Positions 1 through 7,799 of a DNA stretch of 19,640 bases are shown here, piece by piece (positions within the stretch are counted from its first letter, which is position 1; each line of letters opens with the position of its first letter). The translations under genes were made by a program, and so were the position numbers. Source of the DNA: Bacillota bacterium (GTDB lineage: Bacteria > Bacillota > Clostridia > Lachnospirales > Lachnospiraceae); NCBI GenBank assembly GCA_023460575.1, contig JAEWPQ010000015.1, positions 1 to 19,640 on the forward strand, written 5' to 3'. The notes beneath the pieces were generated by a model. That model was not told the DNA's origin. It saw nothing but the letters and a program-made list of their open reading frames with translations, and did not search any database.

Positions 1-1256
1 CCGAATTTTTACAGGCAGTGGAAAACTGCAAAAAGAACAATTCCGCACTTCATATGTGGGGACTGGTATCAGACGGCGGAGTTCACAGCCATATCGGCCA
101 CATCTATGGGTTATTGGAACTGGCCAAGAAAAACGGTCTTGAGAAAGTATACGTTCATTGCTTCTTAGATGGCCGTGATACACCTCCGGCTTCAGGCAAA
201 GGCTATGTGGAAGCGCTGGAAGCGAAGATGAAAGAGCTTGGCGTAGGCAGGGTGGCATCTGTTTCCGGACGTTATTACGCGATGGACAGAGATAACCGCT
301 GGGACCGTGTGAAACGGGCTTATGATGCCCTGACAAAGGGAGAAGGAAATCAGGCTCAGTCAGCTGCAGCAGGTATTCAGGCGTCCTATGACGCAGAAAA
401 GAATGATGAGTTTGTGGAGCCATTCGTAGTGACAGAGAACGGAGCACCGGTTGCTGTTGTAGAAGACGGCGATTCCGTAATTTTCTTTAACTTCCGTCCT
501 GACCGCGCAAGAGAACTGACAAGAGCCTTCTGCGATGACGAGTTTAAGGGGTTTGAGAGAGAAAAGCGTCTTAATCTGACCTATGTATGCTTTACCAATT
601 ATGATGAGACAATTAATAATAAGCTGGTAGCATTTAAAAAGGAATCAATTGTCAATACTTTTGGACAATTCCTTGCCGATCACAACTTGACTCAGGCCAG
701 AATTGCAGAGACTGAGAAATATGCCCACGTAACATTTTTCTTTAACGGCGGTGTGGAAGAACCGAATAAAGGAGAAGACAGAATATTAGTTCCGTCTCCT
801 AAGGTTGCCACCTATGATTTACAGCCTGAGATGAGTGCGCCTGTTGTCTGTGACAAACTGGTAGAGGCTGTTACCTCAGGAAAATACGATGTTATCATTG
901 TTAATTTTGCTAATCCGGACATGGTTGGACATACCGGTATTGAAGATGCGGCAATCAAGGCAATCGAGACGGTTGATACATGTGTGGAAAGAACTGTAGA
1001 TGCAGTGAAGGAAATGAACGGAGTTTTGTTTATCTGCGCAGATCATGGCAATGCAGAGCAGCTCCTTGATTATGAGACTGGAGAACCGTTTACAGCCCAT
1101 ACAACCAATCCGGTACCTTTCATTCTGGTTAATGCTGATCCGGCCTGTAAGCTGAGAGAGGGCGGCTGTCTTGCAGATATCGCACCCACCCTAATCGAAC
1201 TGATGGGTATGGAGCAGCCAAAAGAGATGACAGGAAAATCACTGCTTGTCCGGTAA
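1..1256 (+). CDS. gpmI: 2,3-bisphosphoglycerate-independent phosphoglycerate mutase, 5'-truncated by window edge
   Basis: The enzyme interconverts 3- and 2-phosphoglycerate in cytosolic glycolysis and gluconeogenesis using two metal ions (usually Mn). The frame is already open at base 3 and reads EFLQAVENCKKNN before the first possible GTG, so the gene starts upstream of the window. About 418 residues are visible; the family is usually about 510 residues, so roughly the first 90-100, including the phosphorylated serine, are missing here. Family motifs seen are WGLVSDGGVHSH and HCFLDGRDTPP in the phosphotransferase insert, FFNFRPDRARE, VTFFFNGGVEEP, NFANPDMVGHTG and the metal-binding ICADHGNAEQ near the C terminus. 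It ends with TAA and is followed by a terminator, so it closes its own transcription unit, probably downstream of other glycolytic genes outside the window. Identification is secure. Confidence 0.97.
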   Translation, partial: EFLQAVENCKKNNSALHMWGLVSDGGVHSHIGHIYGLLELAKKNGLEKVYVHCFLDGRDTPPASGKGYVEALEAKMKELGVGRVASVSGRYYAMDRDNRWDRVKRAYDALTKGEGNQAQSAAAGIQASYDAEKNDEFVEPFVVTENGAPVAVVEDGDSVIFFNFRPDRARELTRAFCDDEFKGFEREKRLNLTYVCFTNYDETINNKLVAFKKESIVNTFGQFLADHNLTQARIAETEKYAHVTFFFNGGVEEPNKGEDRILVPSPKVATYDLQPEMSAPVVCDKLVEAVTSGKYDVIIVNFANPDMVGHTGIEDAAIKAIETVDTCVERTVDAVKEMNGVLFICADHGNAEQLLDYETGEPFTAHTTNPVPFILVNADPACKLREGGCLADIAPTLIELMGMEQPKEMTGKSLLVR

Positions 1257-1266
1257 TTTGAAAGAA

Positions 1267-1310
1267 TAAGGGGGGCTTCCCAGTAAACGTACTGGGGGTC
1301 TTCTTTTTTG
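1267..1310 (+). terminator. Intrinsic terminator after gpmI
   Basis: A stem with core CCCAGT / ACTGGG around the loop AAACGT is extended outward by G-rich / T-C-rich pairing with one mismatch, and is followed by TTCTTTTTT. It lies just after the gpmI stop and separates gpmI from the next operon. Confidence 0.8.
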
Positions 1311-1350
1311 TGAAACAATAAAAATTACTTTGTCCATGTACGTTTTGTGC

Positions 1351-1379
1351 TTCCATTTCTAACAAAAATACGATAGAAT
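1351..1379 (+). promoter_or_regulatory. Possible promoter of the 1409-11235 operon
   Basis: TAGAAT at 1374-1379 fits a -10 box. The hexamer 17 bp upstream is TTCCAT, a poor -35. Position is right: after the gpmI terminator and about 30 bp before the first gene of the operon. No better candidate was seen in the gap. Confidence 0.3.
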
Positions 1380-1408
1380 ATAGAAAGGTATGTTAGGAAG
1401 GATTTCAG

Positions 1409-2656
1409 ATGAGTATAAGAATCAGATTTTCTTTGGAGCCCAAGAAAAAAATATTTTCCCGTTTTTCCTGGAACTGTCAGTCTGCGGAGCTTATGGTGAA
1501 GGAGCTTGCGAAGAAGATGGGATATCAGTGTTTTCGAATTGAAGGAATGCTGCTTGTCCAGCTGTGTCCGGAAGGATATATCTGGTTTAACTGGAATAAG
1601 CGCAGGTTTCAGGGAGAGAGCCAGACAAACATCGCAGGACCCGGGTTTCATGCTGCGGTGGTGGAGTTTTTAGAAGAAGCTGCGCGGGAAAAGAAGCTAA
1701 AGCTTAAAGTGGAAGACCGGACGGGTTATTTCATAAAAAGAGATTTTTTTGCCATGAGACAAAAATATTTTTACCAATGGTTTTCCGATTTGATGGATCT
1801 GGTATCCGGCTGGAGTGAAAAAGGGGAATACATGTTTTGCTGGCCTGCCATTTATTATGTTCCATCCAGGCAGGAAGGAAAGCTGATTACTCACATCCGG
1901 TCTTTTTCATTTAAGGAGATAGCCGGGATGGTACATTCCGGGATGAGTGTGGCATTTGCCAGGGATTTCTTCATATGGAATGACCTTCAAAAGGATGCCA
2001 GATATTACAGGAACAGCGCGATGGTTCTTTTGAACCAGTCCTGCTATTTCATGCCGTCCCAGCGGAGCACACAGGACTTTTATGTTAATCAGAGAATCAT
2101 AGAACTTCTTGAAAAGGCATATGTCATGGATCCGGATATTCCATTTCCAATGAAAACCTATCTTGATGTCTGTGCTCTTGATTTACACACTCCTATGAAG
2201 ATGGAGTCCGTGAATCTCATGGATATTGAGGATTCCATTGGCTGCAGAAAATATCTGGTCTACCGGAAGATTGGTAATATGAGTTTTGCCATACCGGGAA
2301 ATTTCTTATACGATGAGGAAGATAACAGTGTAATGGATCATTATTATGACGGCAGGGATTATGGCGGTCATGATTATTATGTTTATGCAGCGGTCTTTGC
2401 AGGGCGTGAAGCGGAGTTTAAGCCCCAGTGGTTTGAACAGGGCAAACCCGAGGAAATCCTGGATTTTGAACTAAATCAGGCGAAGGTCAGGGTGGCTTTT
2501 TATGGACCGGAGGAGAAGCCGGGAGAAACCAGATATGGAGTATCTGCCCAGGTACTTTATAAAGACCAGCGAATGAATATTAATATTGTAAGCAGAAAAC
2601 CGGGGGAGAAAGACTGGGCTTTGGAACTGATAAAAAGCATTAGAATAACAGAGTAG
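1409..2656 (+). CDS. Hypothetical protein, 415 aa, first gene of the operon
   Basis: I do not recognise this family. The start ATG has the Shine-Dalgarno AGGAAGG 7 nt upstream. The protein has no signal peptide and no clear membrane segment, so it is probably cytoplasmic. It is rich in aromatic residues (many Y, F, W), especially in a central stretch (CWPAIYYVPSRQ, HYYDGRDYGGHDYYVY). The C-terminal part, from about residue 285, alternates short hydrophobic strands and ends WALELIKSIRITE. That ending resembles the final strand-helix of small alpha/beta domains in several uncharacterised Firmicutes proteins; this is an impression, not an assignment. It lies 8 bp upstream of the ABC transporter gene and in the same direction, so the two are almost certainly cotranscribed. 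Codon use looks like the neighbours. Confidence 0.85.
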   Translation: MSIRIRFSLEPKKKIFSRFSWNCQSAELMVKELAKKMGYQCFRIEGMLLVQLCPEGYIWFNWNKRRFQGESQTNIAGPGFHAAVVEFLEEAAREKKLKLKVEDRTGYFIKRDFFAMRQKYFYQWFSDLMDLVSGWSEKGEYMFCWPAIYYVPSRQEGKLITHIRSFSFKEIAGMVHSGMSVAFARDFFIWNDLQKDARYYRNSAMVLLNQSCYFMPSQRSTQDFYVNQRIIELLEKAYVMDPDIPFPMKTYLDVCALDLHTPMKMESVNLMDIEDSIGCRKYLVYRKIGNMSFAIPGNFLYDEEDNSVMDHYYDGRDYGGHDYYVYAAVFAGREAEFKPQWFEQGKPEEILDFELNQAKVRVAFYGPEEKPGETRYGVSAQVLYKDQRMNINIVSRKPGEKDWALELIKSIRITE

Positions 2657-2664
2657 AGGAATGT

Positions 2665-4434
2665 ATGAATCAGAAAGAGATGAAAACAGGCATACTGCTG
2701 AGGCGGTTTGTGCCTTATTATAAAAAATATACAAAGATTATGGTGATGGACTTGTTCTGTGCGTCCTTAACCACCATTTGTGAGATGGTGCTGCCCCTGA
2801 TCCTTCGGTTTATTACCAATCAGGGGCTGCGGGATATATCGGCACTGACCGTCCGCACCATTATAAGCATCGGTGCACTTTATTTCGGACTCAGGATCAT
2901 TGACGGTATGGCAAGCTTTTATATGGCATATACCGGTCATGTGATGGGAGCTGCCATAGAGACGGATATGAGAGAGGATGCGTTTGGCCATCTGCAGAAG
3001 CTCTCCGATAATTATTTCAATAATACCAAGATCGGGCAGATTATGTCACGGATTACCAGCGATTTATTTGACGTGACGGAATTTGCCCATCACTGTCCCG
3101 AAGAATTTTTTATTGCATTTTTAAAGACGGTGGTTTCTTTTATAATCCTGTCGCGAATCAGTCTCCCCCTGACCCTTATTATTTTTCTGCTGATTCCTGT
3201 GATGGCATTATCCTGTACTTATTTTAACATTCAGGTAAGGAAAGCGTTTAAACACCAGAGAAACCATATTGGTGAACTGAATGCCAGGATTGAAGACAGC
3301 CTGCTTGGAAACAGGGTGGTAAGAGCCTTTGCCAATGAGAAAATCGAGATAGAGAAATTCAATCGTGACAATCAGGAATTCTTACAGATTAAAAGAAAAA
3401 CTTATAAATATATGGCAGCTTTCCAGAATACCATCCGGATGTTTGATGGTCTGATGTATGTAGTGGTGATCGTAGCAGGTGGTATTTTTATGATAAAGGG
3501 TCTGATTGAACCGGGAGATCTTGTGGCATACATCCTTTATGTCAGCACATTACTGGCTACCATACGAAGAATCATTGAGTTCGCGGAACAGTTTCAGAGA
3601 GGTATGACAGGAATTGACCGTTTCCTGGAGCTGATGGATGCCAATGTAGATATTTTTGATGAAGAGGGCGCAAGACCGCTTACGGAAATCAAAGGGGAAA
3701 TCTCCTTTGAGGACGTCTCTTTTGAATATCCGGATGACCGTAATCCGGTCCTGTCTCATATTAACTTAAAAATCAGACAGGGAGAAAAGGTGGCTCTGGT
3801 AGGACCTTCCGGAGGCGGGAAAACAACTCTTTGCAGCCTGGTACCCCGTTTTTATGACCCTACGGAGGGAAGAATTTTAATTGACGGACAGGATATCAGG
3901 GAAGTGACGCTTAAGAGCTTAAGAAGCACGGTAGGCGTGGTGCAGCAGGATGTCTATTTATTCTCAGGAACTGTATTTGATAATATTGAATACGGCTGTC
4001 CGGGTGCTACCATGGAAGAGGTGGTTACAGCTGCTAAGATGGCAGGTGCCCATGAATTCATCACAGGATTAAAGGATGGATACCATACATATGTAGGAGA
4101 GCGGGGAGTGAAGCTTTCCGGCGGTCAGAAGCAGCGGATCAGTATTGCCAGAGTGTTCTTAAAAAATCCGCCGGTTCTGATTCTTGATGAAGCGACCTCT
4201 GCACTTGATAATGAAAGCGAGCAGCTGGTTTCCCAGTCTTTAGAGCGGCTTTCCAAAGGAAGGACAACTGTGACGATCGCACACCGGCTTACTACCATAC
4301 AGAATGCTGACCGGATTTTAGTTCTGTCCGACAACAGTATTGTGGAAGAAGGAAGTCATGAAGAACTCCTTTTAAAGAAAGGCATGTATTACCAGCTTTA
4401 TACATCTGTGAGTGAAGCAGAGCAGAATACTTAA
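2665..4434 (+). CDS. ABC exporter half-transporter, fused permease and ATPase
   Basis: This is a type I (ABCB/MsbA-like) exporter subunit of 589 aa, the normal size for a half-transporter acting as homo- or heterodimer in the cytoplasmic membrane. Residues about 1-320 form the six-helix membrane domain. The C-terminal ATPase has Walker A GPSGGGKTT (380-388), Q-loop in GVVQQDVYLF, signature LSGGQ (484-488), Walker B VLILDE (504-509, catalytic E509) and the H-loop histidine at about 540 in TIAHRLTT. All catalytic residues are intact. The start is ATG 2665 behind AGAGGA; an ATG 4 bp earlier is out of frame. There is only one such gene here, which favours a homodimer. The substrate cannot be read from the sequence; multidrug or lipid export is the usual annotation for this group. 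It is part of the forward operon, with 24 bp to the next gene. Confidence 0.95.
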   Translation: MNQKEMKTGILLRRFVPYYKKYTKIMVMDLFCASLTTICEMVLPLILRFITNQGLRDISALTVRTIISIGALYFGLRIIDGMASFYMAYTGHVMGAAIETDMREDAFGHLQKLSDNYFNNTKIGQIMSRITSDLFDVTEFAHHCPEEFFIAFLKTVVSFIILSRISLPLTLIIFLLIPVMALSCTYFNIQVRKAFKHQRNHIGELNARIEDSLLGNRVVRAFANEKIEIEKFNRDNQEFLQIKRKTYKYMAAFQNTIRMFDGLMYVVVIVAGGIFMIKGLIEPGDLVAYILYVSTLLATIRRIIEFAEQFQRGMTGIDRFLELMDANVDIFDEEGARPLTEIKGEISFEDVSFEYPDDRNPVLSHINLKIRQGEKVALVGPSGGGKTTLCSLVPRFYDPTEGRILIDGQDIREVTLKSLRSTVGVVQQDVYLFSGTVFDNIEYGCPGATMEEVVTAAKMAGAHEFITGLKDGYHTYVGERGVKLSGGQKQRISIARVFLKNPPVLILDEATSALDNESEQLVSQSLERLSKGRTTVTIAHRLTTIQNADRILVLSDNSIVEEGSHEELLLKKGMYYQLYTSVSEAEQNT

Positions 4435-4458
4435 TTTGAGAAATGAAGGAGAGCCGGA

Positions 4459-5325
4459 ATGAAAGTAGCTATTGTTACAGACAGCAACAGCGGAATTACC
4501 CAGAAGCAGGGGAAGGAAGCTGGAATTTATGTCATTCCCATGCCATTTATGATGGATGGAGAGATGTATTATGAGGATATCAGCTTAAGCCAGCAGGAGT
4601 TTTATGAAAAGCTTGAAAGCGGCGCGGAGATTTCTACCTCACAGCCATCTCCCGGTGATTTAATGGATTTATGGAATGACCTGCTAAATGAATACGAAGC
4701 CATTGTGCACATACCCATGTCCAGCGGATTAAGCAGTTCGTGCCAGACCGCCATTATGCTGGCGGAGGATTTTGAGGGTAAGGTGTTTATCGTTAATAAT
4801 CAGAGAATTTCCGTGACACAGAGACAGTCTGTACTTGATGCCAAGGAGATGGCAGATCAGGGAATAAGCCCCCAGGCGATTAAGGAGAAATTAGAGGAGA
4901 CTAAGATGGATTCCACCATTTATATCACCTTAGATACTCTGGAATATCTAAAAAAGGGCGGAAGAATCACCCCTGCTGCCGCGCTGCTTGGAAGTTTTCT
5001 TCGTATTAAGCCGGTACTCACCATACAGGGAGAAAAGCTTGATGCTTTTGCAAAAGCAAGAACCATGAAGCAGGCAAAAGCCATGATGATTGCTGCCATA
5101 AAAAAAGATATGGATGAGCGTTTTAAAGATCCCTTGGGAGTAAAAACCCATATTGCGGTTGTACACTCAGACAGTCTGGAAGCAGCCCTGGAATTCAAAC
5201 GGGAACTGGAAGAATTATTTCCGGAAACAGGAGAGATCTATGTGGATCATCTTTCACTAAGCGTGGCCTGCCATATCGGTCCCGGGGCGCTGGCGGTTGC
5301 CTGCACCAAAGAAACGCAGCTATGA
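4459..5325 (+). CDS. DegV family fatty-acid-binding protein
   Basis: A 288-aa cytoplasmic protein of the DegV family, whose characterised members (FakB) hold a fatty acid for phosphorylation by FakA during use of exogenous fatty acids. Seen here are the N-terminal VTDSNSG motif, ISTSQPSPGD (about 55-64), HIPMSSGLSSSC with the serine-rich fatty-acid head-group contact, and the region TLEYLKKGGRI typical of the family. Length matches the usual 280-290 residues. The start ATG follows GAAGGAGAG. No FakA kinase is in the window, so the kinase partner would be encoded elsewhere. It sits between the ABC transporter and the histidine kinase with short gaps, consistent with one operon. Which fatty acid is bound cannot be told from sequence. 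Confidence 0.93.
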   Translation: MKVAIVTDSNSGITQKQGKEAGIYVIPMPFMMDGEMYYEDISLSQQEFYEKLESGAEISTSQPSPGDLMDLWNDLLNEYEAIVHIPMSSGLSSSCQTAIMLAEDFEGKVFIVNNQRISVTQRQSVLDAKEMADQGISPQAIKEKLEETKMDSTIYITLDTLEYLKKGGRITPAAALLGSFLRIKPVLTIQGEKLDAFAKARTMKQAKAMMIAAIKKDMDERFKDPLGVKTHIAVVHSDSLEAALEFKRELEELFPETGEIYVDHLSLSVACHIGPGALAVACTKETQL

Positions 5326-5352
5326 TGAGCCGAAGATTGGAGGGGTGTGACC

Positions 5353-6795
5353 ATGTTTCAGGATAAACCATTCAGCCGAAAGCCCACCATAAGCCTGCAG
5401 ATCACCCTGATTCTCGTTTTTTTGTTTATAGGAAGCATTCCTGTTTTTATAGGAAGTTCTGTTCTGCTTGGAGCGTTCCGGCAAAACCTTATCGATTCCA
5501 GAATGCAGGAAATCCAGAACCAGTGCTGGATATTAAGCAACAAGATGACCAGGATTGGATATTTAACCATGGATCCTAAGGATCCCCTGCTGGACAATGA
5601 GATGACTGTGAAAGCGGATATGTTTAACGGAAGAATTATAATTATCAATAAAAGCTTTCGCATTATCAGCGATACGTTTTCCTTATCAGCAGGAAAGACC
5701 AATGTGTCGGAGGAAGTGATCCGCTGCTTTAACGGCGAAAACAGCAGCAAATATAATCAGGAGAAAAGATATTTTTCTCTCACAATTCCCATCTATTCCA
5801 ACAGCCAGGATAAGGAGATAGACGGTGTCATGATTGTGACGGCATCCTCTGAGGATCTTTTAAACCGGATTGTGGCAGTATCGGATAAAAGTGCGTTTTT
5901 GCAGCTTTTAATTGTTTCCATACTGGCAATAATAGCAGTTCTTATTGTAAAGCTTTTGATGAAGCCGTTTCGTGAGCTGCAGCGGCTGTTAAACCGGGCT
6001 GCAGAGGGAAATTTAGATGAGGATATCAGTTCCCGTATCTATAAGGAAACCAGGCAGATCTCTGATTCCATTAATACCACCTTAAAGAAGTTAAAAGCGG
6101 TGGACAAGTCGAGGGAAGAGTTTGTTTCCAATGTATCTCATGAATTAAAAACTCCCATTACCTCGATTCGTGTTCTGGCAGATTCTCTGATTGGCATGGA
6201 GGATGCTCCCGTGGAGCTGTATCGGGAATTTTTAAGCGATATATCAGAAGAGATTGAAAGAGAGAATAAAATTATAGACGATCTCCTGGCTCTGGTTCGA
6301 ATGGATAAGACGGCAGGAGCAAACTTGAACGTGGCTCAGGTTAAAATTAATGGTCTGCTGGAACTGATTTTAAAGCGGCTCCGCCCCATTGCAGGAAAGA
6401 GGAATATTGAGCTGACTTTTGAGAGCATGCGGGAAGTAACTGCAGATGTGGATGAGATGAAGCTGTCTCTGGCACTGAGCAATCTTGTGGAGAACGCCAT
6501 CAAATACAATGTGGAAGGCGGCTGGGTCCGGGTGACACTGGATGCGGATCATAAATTCTTTTATATTAAGGTTGCTGACTCAGGAATCGGAATCTCCGAA
6601 GAATTTCAGGAACGTGTTTTTGACCGTTTTTACCGTGTGGATAAGGCAAGATCCAGAGAAACGGGAGGAACAGGTCTTGGTTTGTCCATTACAAAAAAAA
6701 TCGTGCTAATGCATCAGGGAGCCATCAAGCTTCAGAGTAAAGAGGGAGAGGGTACCACTTTTACCGTACGTATTCCTCTTACATACATTTCTTAG
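5353..6795 (+). CDS. Membrane sensor histidine kinase
   Basis: A two-component sensor of 480 aa. Order: membrane segment about 15-40, extracytoplasmic sensor domain about 41-181 without a motif I recognise, second membrane segment about 182-203, HAMP linker to about 256, the dimerisation/phosphoacceptor box FVSNVSHELKTP with His263, then the ATPase domain with N-box NLVENAIKYN (377-386), G1 DSGIGI (409-414) and G2 GGTGLGLS (438-445). All kinase motifs are intact. I chose ATG 5353, 7 nt after GGAGGGG; an in-frame GTG at 5347 is only one base from that site. No response regulator lies beside it: upstream is DegV, downstream a GerMN lipoprotein. Its partner is therefore elsewhere, or was lost. 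The signal is unknown; the neighbouring lipoprotein is a guess for a sensory partner. Confidence 0.95.
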   Translation: MFQDKPFSRKPTISLQITLILVFLFIGSIPVFIGSSVLLGAFRQNLIDSRMQEIQNQCWILSNKMTRIGYLTMDPKDPLLDNEMTVKADMFNGRIIIINKSFRIISDTFSLSAGKTNVSEEVIRCFNGENSSKYNQEKRYFSLTIPIYSNSQDKEIDGVMIVTASSEDLLNRIVAVSDKSAFLQLLIVSILAIIAVLIVKLLMKPFRELQRLLNRAAEGNLDEDISSRIYKETRQISDSINTTLKKLKAVDKSREEFVSNVSHELKTPITSIRVLADSLIGMEDAPVELYREFLSDISEEIERENKIIDDLLALVRMDKTAGANLNVAQVKINGLLELILKRLRPIAGKRNIELTFESMREVTADVDEMKLSLALSNLVENAIKYNVEGGWVRVTLDADHKFFYIKVADSGIGISEEFQERVFDRFYRVDKARSRETGGTGLGLSITKKIVLMHQGAIKLQSKEGEGTTFTVRIPLTYIS

Positions 6796-6812
6796 GAACA
6801 GGAGGGATAAGG

Positions 6813-7799
6813 ATGAAGCAACGAATCTGTATACTGATCTTCCTGCTGTCTGTGATATGCTGTTTATATGGCTGTTCAGGAAGAGCCCCTGAAGAAAGCA
6901 AAGAGGACGGGGAGCTTTATCAGATCTACTATCTGAATTCAGCCATGACAAAAATGGAGCCTCAGCCATATACCATGCCACAGAAGCCCGCAGATGATTC
7001 AGAAGAGGAAACAGACTGGAAGATAAAGAATCTGATGGAACAGCTTCGTAACGTTCCAAAGGATTTAGACAGGCAGGCAGCGGTCCCGGACAAGGTGGGA
7101 TTTGAACGGTATAAACTGGAAGATACGGTTTTGTATCTGTATTTTGATAATAATTACGCCATGATGAACAACACCAGGGAGATTCTTTGCAGGGCAGCTC
7201 TTGTCAGGACATTAACACAGATTAAGGGGATTGCATATGTGGCAGTCTACATCGCAGAACAGCCACGTATGGACAGCACCGGAAACCCGGTAGGGCCCAT
7301 GCAGAGTACGGATTTTATAGATAATATCAGCAACGTCAACTCCTTTGAAAAGACGGAACTGTCTTTATATTTTTCAGATGAAAGCGGAGAAAAGCTGGTT
7401 AAGGAAACGAGGGAAGTGGTTCATAACATCAATACTTCTCTGGAAAAGCTGGTAATTGAACAGCTGATTGCAGGTCCCGGCAGACCGGGTTTAAATCCGA
7501 CTCTGCCTAAGGATACCAAGTTACTTAATGTTTCCGTTAATGAAAATGTATGTTATATCAATTTTGACTCCTCATTTCTCAATAACACACTGGAGGTAAA
7601 AGAATATATTCCCATCTATTCCATCGTGAATTCTCTGGCTGCGGTCTCTTCCATCAACAAGGTGCAGATCACAGTCAATGGTTCCCAGGAAGTGATGTTC
7701 CGGGACTCCATTTCTTTAAACCAGCTGTTTGAGCGAAATCTGGATTACAATAAGGAAAATGAGGAATCAACGGAAGAAACAGGAGGAACACAACAATAA
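6813..7799 (+). CDS. GerMN-domain lipoprotein with two domains
   Basis: A 328-aa secreted lipoprotein. Residues 1-21 are a lipoprotein signal peptide with lipobox LYGC, the lipidated cysteine being Cys21. After an acidic spacer come two GerMN-like modules: about residues 68-165 (…LYLYFDNNYAMM…, RAALVRTLTQIKGIAYVAVYI) and about 185-310 (LSLYFSDESGEKLV, EQLIAGP, CYINFDSSF, IYSIVNSLAAVSSINKVQITVNG). GerM-type domains are known from sporulation protein GerM and from LpqB partners of sensor kinases. The gene directly follows the histidine kinase by 17 bp with Shine-Dalgarno GGAGG. In Actinobacteria a GerMN lipoprotein (LpqB) next to a kinase modulates it; a similar link here is inference. The 3' end carries the AGGAGG and start codon of comEC. 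Confidence 0.92.
   Translation: MKQRICILIFLLSVICCLYGCSGRAPEESKEDGELYQIYYLNSAMTKMEPQPYTMPQKPADDSEEETDWKIKNLMEQLRNVPKDLDRQAAVPDKVGFERYKLEDTVLYLYFDNNYAMMNNTREILCRAALVRTLTQIKGIAYVAVYIAEQPRMDSTGNPVGPMQSTDFIDNISNVNSFEKTELSLYFSDESGEKLVKETREVVHNINTSLEKLVIEQLIAGPGRPGLNPTLPKDTKLLNVSVNENVCYINFDSSFLNNTLEVKEYIPIYSIVNSLAAVSSINKVQITVNGSQEVMFRDSISLNQLFERNLDYNKENEESTEETGGTQQ
7781..7799 (+). promoter_or_regulatory. comEC ribosome binding site and ATA start overlapping gerMN stop
   Basis: A perfect AGGAGG (7781-7786) inside the end of the GerMN gene is followed after 9 nt by ATAAAACGC. ATA 7796-7798 is in frame with comEC and overlaps the TAA stop 7797-7799. An ordinary junction would be ATGA; one G-to-A change at 7798 would turn it into ATAA, replacing ATG by ATA while changing the upstream stop from TGA to TAA. 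Confidence 0.7.
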
